Source: Candidatus Woesearchaeota archaeon CG11_big_fil_rev_8_21_14_0_20_43_8
Lineage (GTDB): Archaea > Nanobdellota > Nanobdellia > Woesearchaeales > CG08-08-20-14
Reading direction: 5' to 3'
DNA length: 17,760 nt
Assembly: GCA_002762705.1 (NCBI GenBank)
Contig: PCVE01000125.1
Coordinates: forward strand, 1-17,760
Below are positions 13,868-17,760 of the stretch, one piece after another. The notes under the pieces are model-generated. The model searched no databases, was not told the origin of the DNA, and saw nothing but the letters and a program-made list of their open reading frames with translations. Each line of letters starts with the position of its first letter. Within the stretch, counting starts at the first letter, position 1. A program made the position numbers and the translations under genes.

Positions 13868-14905
13868 ATGAGATTGAAGCAAAGATTATACACGAGTGCT
13901 GCCAGGATCATTCCAAGACGGCATAGGGAAAAGATCGCGCAGATGCTCATGTATTCAGGCGAGAGGCAGAATGCAGATTATGTCATCGGATCTGCAGCAG
14001 TCCTAGGACTCCTTGTGATGCTCATCTTCATCCTTGCCATGTCTGTCTTCCATGTCCGGTTGCCAGTCGGAGATGGTTTGATGGATCAGCAAGCGAAGAC
14101 AGTGACACTTAGTGTCGGTATATGGAGCATAAGCTTCATCTTCTTCATCCTTGTGCAATTCATGCTCTATCTGTCGATATACTTCAAAGTCGAAGACAGG
14201 CGGGAAAGGACTGAGAAAGTGCTTCCAGACATACTGCAACTTGTCGCTGCGAATGTGAAGGCTGGCATGACTCCAGTGCAGGCACTTAGGTCTTCAGCAA
14301 GGAAAGAATTCGGACCGATCTCTGAAGAGATAAATATCGCAGTCGCAAAATCTATCGGATCAGGATCATTCAATGACGCTTTATTGAATATCACACAACG
14401 CATCCAATCGCCTAGCCTTGATCGTGCCGTCAAATTATTTGTCTCATCCCTTAAGGCCGGAGGGAGACTTGTCCTTCTGCTAGAGGAACTCGCAAAAGAT
14501 ATCCTTGCGACGCGCGTGTTGAAAAAAGAGCTGAACACAAGCACAAAGATGTATACTATGCTTATTGTGTTCACGATCATCATCGGCGCGCCATTGCTCC
14601 AGGCAGTCTCTATACATTTTGTCGAGGTCATGAACAATATGCAAGCAGACAATGCGATAGGTGATGCAGGCTCAGAACTATCGATATTCGCAGGCGAGGT
14701 GCTTTTGACTCCGGACTTTCTCATAGTAACTTCATTGGTCATGCTTGTCGCGATATCAATCCTTGCAAGCATGCTTATTGGCGTGATCGCCGAAGGAAAG
14801 GAGAAGTACGGGCTGAAATACGCTCCGGGGATAATGTTCTGCGCAATCGTGCTCTTTTTTATCGTCCGTAGATTTGTCTCGGCTTTCTTTGGCAGCATGC
14901 TCTGA
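13868..14905 (+). CDS. FlaJ/TadC-type platform protein
   Basis: Second platform protein of this motor, 345 residues, starting one base after the preceding stop. Spans near 38-62 and 78-104, a T2SF domain (about 115-235: LPDILQLVAANVKAGMTPVQ and LFVSSLKAGGRLVLLLEEL), then spans near 230-250, 283-305 and 315-338. Together with the upstream protein it should make the inner-membrane scaffold. A hairpin and T-tract follow, so this is probably the last gene of the operon that begins near 5699 (or of the motor sub-operon beginning near 11190). Confidence 0.88.
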   Translation: MRLKQRLYTSAARIIPRRHREKIAQMLMYSGERQNADYVIGSAAVLGLLVMLIFILAMSVFHVRLPVGDGLMDQQAKTVTLSVGIWSISFIFFILVQFMLYLSIYFKVEDRRERTEKVLPDILQLVAANVKAGMTPVQALRSSARKEFGPISEEINIAVAKSIGSGSFNDALLNITQRIQSPSLDRAVKLFVSSLKAGGRLVLLLEELAKDILATRVLKKELNTSTKMYTMLIVFTIIIGAPLLQAVSIHFVEVMNNMQADNAIGDAGSELSIFAGEVLLTPDFLIVTSLVMLVAISILASMLIGVIAEGKEKYGLKYAPGIMFCAIVLFFIVRRFVSAFFGSML

Positions 14906-14908
14906 ACC

Positions 14909-14947
14909 ATTCTCTATCCTCTCGGGAGAATAAGATGTTCCTTTTTT
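14909..14947 (+). terminator. Hairpin plus T-tract after the pilus operon
   Basis: ATTCTC (14909-14914) pairs with GAGAAT (14926-14931) around an 11-base loop, followed by TGTTCCTTTTTTC (14938-14950 region, six Ts at 14942-14947). This lies between the last pilus gene and the next TATA box, where a terminator is expected. Confidence 0.45.
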
Positions 14948-14962
14948 CAAAGGGTGATAAAG

Positions 14963-14972
14963 CCTATATCTT
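14963..14972 (+). promoter_or_regulatory. TATA box for the PotD-like gene
   Basis: CCTATATCTT (14963-14972), centred 27 bases before the ATG at 14995 with no ribosome site between, predicts a leaderless transcript starting at that ATG. This rejects the in-frame ATG at 14935, which lies before the promoter. Confidence 0.5.
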
Positions 14973-14994
14973 GAATTGTAATACTGTGAATCAC

Positions 14995-16080
14995 ATGAAA
15001 TATTTGAAGGTATATCTGTTTTTTTTGATCATCGCATGTTTCGCATTTGTCAGCTGTGCAGATAGCACCGATACTGATGATGATCAACAACAGATAAAAG
15101 AACTGAAGATCTATAATTGGGAAGATTACCTGCCCGAAGATGTCATCACTGATTTTGAAGCAGAATATGGTGTTGATGTGACACAGGAATATTTTGATGA
15201 TGATGAATGGATAGTCTCGGCTTTAGAATCAGATCCATCTAGATATGATCTGATCTTTCCGACCCATAAAGTGTTATATTCACTTTGGAATCTGAAATTA
15301 TTGGCCGAAATAGATAAGACAAATATACCAAATCTGGAAAATATCGATGAACGGTACCTTAATCAATCGTTTGATCCAGATAACCGATTTTCTATACCTT
15401 ATGATTGGGGTACAACCGTATTGTCATATAATTCTAAATTTATTGAAAAAGAAGATATCACTTATAGCTGGCAGATGTTGTTCAATGAAAAGTATTCTGA
15501 CAGGATAGCGACTTTTGATTCACCCAATCTTGTTGTCGGCATGGCTCTTAAATATCTTGGGTATTCAATCAACTCGCGAGGTGATGAACAGCTTTTGGAG
15601 GCTAAAGACATCTTGCTTGAACAGAAACAATTGATTATCGGCTATCTCTCATGGAAAAATATAACTGACATGATGATCAATGAAGAGATATGGATCGCAC
15701 CAGCATATAGCGGTGATGCGGTCATGATGTTGGATGAGAATCCTGATATAGACTATTTTGTGCCAAAAGAAGGGTCTGATTATTATGTAGACTGTATCGC
15801 GATCCCGATTGCCGCGAAAAACAAAGACCTGGCAGAGAAGTTTTTAGATTATGTGATGCGGCCGGATATCCAGGCCCGTATAACTGAATACACTGGATAT
15901 GGCAATCCAAATAAAAGATCTATCGAAGGTGGATTTATTTCTCCTGAGACTCTTGCTGATAAAAGGATATATCCGGAACCAGATATCATGAGTAAGCTCG
16001 AATCCTGGGACACTCAGTCTGAGACGGGCTCTTTTGGGATCAATTCGATCTGGTCGGAACTGATCAAATCGGAGCAATAA
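14995..16080 (+). CDS. PotD/PotF-like polyamine-binding lipoprotein
   Basis: Extracytoplasmic solute-binding protein of the spermidine/putrescine family, 361 residues. The signal peptide ends in a lipobox (FVSC, C21), so it should be lipid-anchored outside the membrane; a poly-acidic linker (DSTDTDDDQQ) follows. The body tracks PotD throughout: IYNWEDYLP at the start of lobe 1, YDLIFPTH, FSIPYDWGTT, SWQMLFNEKY, ALKYLGYS, VPKEGSDYYVDCIAIP, NPNKRS. Compared by eye with E. coli PotD, the Trp/Tyr of the first loop and the Asp before the last lobe strand are kept, but several pocket aromatics are changed (Tyr for Trp in SDYYVD; AYSGD where PotD has IWNGS), so the ligand may differ. No permease or ATPase genes follow; instead a sensor kinase starts 3 bases after the stop, suggesting a sensing role. 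The leaderless start is set by the TATA box. Confidence 0.85.
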   Translation: MKYLKVYLFFLIIACFAFVSCADSTDTDDDQQQIKELKIYNWEDYLPEDVITDFEAEYGVDVTQEYFDDDEWIVSALESDPSRYDLIFPTHKVLYSLWNLKLLAEIDKTNIPNLENIDERYLNQSFDPDNRFSIPYDWGTTVLSYNSKFIEKEDITYSWQMLFNEKYSDRIATFDSPNLVVGMALKYLGYSINSRGDEQLLEAKDILLEQKQLIIGYLSWKNITDMMINEEIWIAPAYSGDAVMMLDENPDIDYFVPKEGSDYYVDCIAIPIAAKNKDLAEKFLDYVMRPDIQARITEYTGYGNPNKRSIEGGFISPETLADKRIYPEPDIMSKLESWDTQSETGSFGINSIWSELIKSEQ

Positions 16081-16083
16081 AAG

Positions 16084-17760
16084 ATGAAACTTCGCACTAA
16101 ATTGATCTTATATTTCACTTTTGTGATACTATTGATGAGCACATTTCTTGCAGGGTTTTATATCCTATATATAACAAATTATCTGACCACTGATAGGCAG
16201 CAGGCATTGAATTCATTGGCGATCAATACAAAGAATGAGATCGAACGTGTGTTGACGCGTGGATATGATGATGTACAATTTATCGCAAATAGTCATTCAT
16301 TCAATGTGCAGACACATTTATCTGGGGAATTGTTAGATTCATTGAATCTTATACAAGAGACTTATGGGATCTATGATGATATCGTTGTCCTGGACCTGGA
16401 TGGGAATGTGATCTCTTCGACAACGTATAGTTACCATGATCAGTTCGGAAAGAAAGACTGGTTCAAGAAGGCTCGGGATGGTTCTGTTGTGGTATCAAAC
16501 GCCCACATGATATTGGACAAAAGTTTACCAGTTATAAATTATCTTGCTCCGATCAGATCGACAGATGGCAATATCACTGCAGTAGTCTCGATACAATATC
16601 CTTTGGATCATCTCTGGGATATTACGGATAAGATCTCTACAAATAAAAAACTGAACATATATCTCTTGAATCCGTTTGGGATGTATATAGTGCATCCAGA
16701 TAAAAAAATGATATTCTCTAGAGCGAATGATGATCTGCCACTTTCAGGGTTCAGTTCTAAGGATGGGGTCATCGAATATGAAACCAAAGATGACAGGCAG
16801 ATGATTGGTGGTTATAGCAAAATGTTCGATTCTGTGGATTACATGGGAGAAGGCTGGACTGTGGTCGTCGAAGAATCAAGGGATCAATATCTGGCAGTGA
16901 TAAAGAATTCATACATCATATTAGGTTTATCAAGTGTAATTCTGATTTTGCTTATTATTTTATTATATTTCAAGTTGAATTCCTGGTTCATCGTTCCAAT
17001 TGATGTTCTGCAGAAAGGGATCAATAGTGTTAAAGAGGCCGATTTCACAACACCAGTCCACCTAGCTGGAAATGATGAGATGAGCGAGCTTGCGAAAGGT
17101 ATTGATCAGATGCGTCTTGCTATGAAGTCATTCACACATAGACTTAAAGGCGCAAACAGCAGGATAAATCGTCTTTTGACTGTGAGGACCCAATTCATAA
17201 ATCGGATAGCCCATGATCTGCGCACACCTTTAGTCCCTATCTTGACTTTGTTGCCTCTGATCGAACGAAAGATAACTGAGAAAAAGCAAAAGGAGATCAT
17301 GACAATAATCCTGAATAATGTGACTTATCTGAATGCGCTTATCTCTGACACCTTAAGTCTTTCCAGGATGGATAGTGGGAAGATAAAATATTCACCTGAA
17401 CAGATTGATGTGCTCGATTTGCTCAGTTCAATTATCAAGAGCAACGAGCCAGTATTCAAAAAATCTGGTACTACTGTTGTTATGGGTATCCAAAAGAAAA
17501 TTCCTTCTATCTATGCTGATCGAAATTCTATAATCGAAGTATTGGAAAATATGATAACAAATGCGCTTAAATATATGGCTAGCGGTGGAAAAATAAGCTT
17601 CAGTGCAGAAACAAAGAAAGATTCGGTATTATTTTGTATAAAAGATTCAGGGATTGGAATACCAAAAGAAGATATTCAAAAAGTATTTGAGGAATTCTAT
17701 CGTGTTGATAAATCGCATCATGAGAAATCATCTGGTCTTGGGCTTGCTATCTGTCAAAGG
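16084..17760 (+). CDS. Cache-domain sensor histidine kinase (3' end beyond the window)
   Basis: Open reading frame of 559 codons running off the window. ATG at 16084, 3 bases after the PotD-like stop. Layout: transmembrane helix (about 6-30); extracytoplasmic Cache domain (about 31-275, with VVLDLDGNVIS, KKDWFKKARDG and a second lobe NIYLLNPFGMYIVHPD); transmembrane helix (about 277-299); HAMP linker (about 300-352, NDEMSELAKG); HisKA with H-box RIAHDLRTPLVP (H377); HATPase domain with N-box ENMITNALKY (N489, N493), G1 DSGIGI (521-526), F-box FEEFYRV and G2 GLGLAI (551-556). All ATP-site boxes are intact, in contrast to the kinase-like protein at 6588. Only the end of the ATPase domain, and any receiver domain beyond it, is missing. 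It probably responds to a small ligand directly or through the PotD-like lipoprotein, and could supply phosphate to the receiver at 5699. Confidence 0.92.
   Translation, partial: MKLRTKLILYFTFVILLMSTFLAGFYILYITNYLTTDRQQALNSLAINTKNEIERVLTRGYDDVQFIANSHSFNVQTHLSGELLDSLNLIQETYGIYDDIVVLDLDGNVISSTTYSYHDQFGKKDWFKKARDGSVVVSNAHMILDKSLPVINYLAPIRSTDGNITAVVSIQYPLDHLWDITDKISTNKKLNIYLLNPFGMYIVHPDKKMIFSRANDDLPLSGFSSKDGVIEYETKDDRQMIGGYSKMFDSVDYMGEGWTVVVEESRDQYLAVIKNSYIILGLSSVILILLIILLYFKLNSWFIVPIDVLQKGINSVKEADFTTPVHLAGNDEMSELAKGIDQMRLAMKSFTHRLKGANSRINRLLTVRTQFINRIAHDLRTPLVPILTLLPLIERKITEKKQKEIMTIILNNVTYLNALISDTLSLSRMDSGKIKYSPEQIDVLDLLSSIIKSNEPVFKKSGTTVVMGIQKKIPSIYADRNSIIEVLENMITNALKYMASGGKISFSAETKKDSVLFCIKDSGIGIPKEDIQKVFEEFYRVDKSHHEKSSGLGLAICQR

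Noticed and set aside
8072..14905. Archaellum (arl) operon
   Set aside because: Although KaiC, ATPase and platform proteins are present, there are two platform proteins instead of one ArlJ, the KaiC gene is not next to the ATPase, and no ArlCDE/F/G-like proteins can be recognised; the Tad-like pilus call fits better.
14167..14910. Long open frame (247 codons) on the minus strand
   Set aside because: It lies wholly across the platform protein gene, has no promoter or ribosome site, and its translation is Ser/Thr/Ile/Met-rich without domain features. It is an antisense shadow produced by the codon bias of the real gene.
14935..14994. Upstream ATG start for the PotD-like protein
   Set aside because: It would add 20 polar residues before the lipoprotein signal peptide and lies upstream of the predicted TATA box.
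1..17760. CRISPR arrays, tRNA or rRNA genes, insertion sequences
   Set aside because: Looked for regular direct repeats, cloverleaf-like sequences, transposase motifs and terminal repeats; none seen. Nearly all of the window is coding.

Overview
The window looks like a piece of an archaeal chromosome of moderate-to-low G+C. Four things point there: TATA boxes sit about 25-27 bases upstream of start codons (some genes look leaderless), other genes carry strong GAGGTGA-type ribosome sites, several proteins have class III (archaeal prepilin) signal peptides, and there are KaiC-type and archaeal TadA/FlaJ-type proteins. The small UBA-like/membrane/Cys-rich protein and the wHTH-tagged pilus ATPase remind me of DPANN (Woesearchaeota-like) genomes, but that placement is a weak inference.

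Layout. (1) 1-2135, + strand: the tail of one type IV pilus/Tad-like locus, with two FlaJ/TadC-type membrane platform proteins; the partner ATPase would lie upstream, outside the window. (2) 2195-4673: a probably leaderless N-formylglutamate amidohydrolase-like gene converges on a two-gene minus-strand operon (class II fructose-bisphosphate aldolase family, then a Cys-rich single-span membrane protein). (3) 4674-5533: a divergent promoter region with TTGGCA/TGCCAA dyads, a 73-residue membrane protein, and a minus-strand stand-alone pilin. (4) 5699-14905: one long co-directional run. It starts with a signalling block (CheY-like receiver, a KaiC-like protein lacking its P-loop, a histidine-kinase-like protein with a degraded ATP-binding domain, an intact KaiC-type ATPase). 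It continues into five pilin-like proteins coupled by overlapping start/stop codons, and ends with a TadA-type ATPase and two platform proteins. A hairpin plus T-tract follows. (5) 14995-17760: a PotD-like polyamine-binding lipoprotein, followed 3 bases later by a Cache-HAMP histidine kinase that runs off the window. No ABC transporter genes are visible.

Working model (inference): the lipoprotein and Cache kinase form an external sensor. The H-box protein with the broken ATP site may act as a phosphotransferase (as Spo0B and ChpT do) to the receiver. The KaiC-type ATPase and its P-loop-less partner may link signalling to the pilus motor encoded downstream. The pilus genes themselves are recognisable; the unusual part is the fusion of this signalling block with a complete type IV pilus operon.
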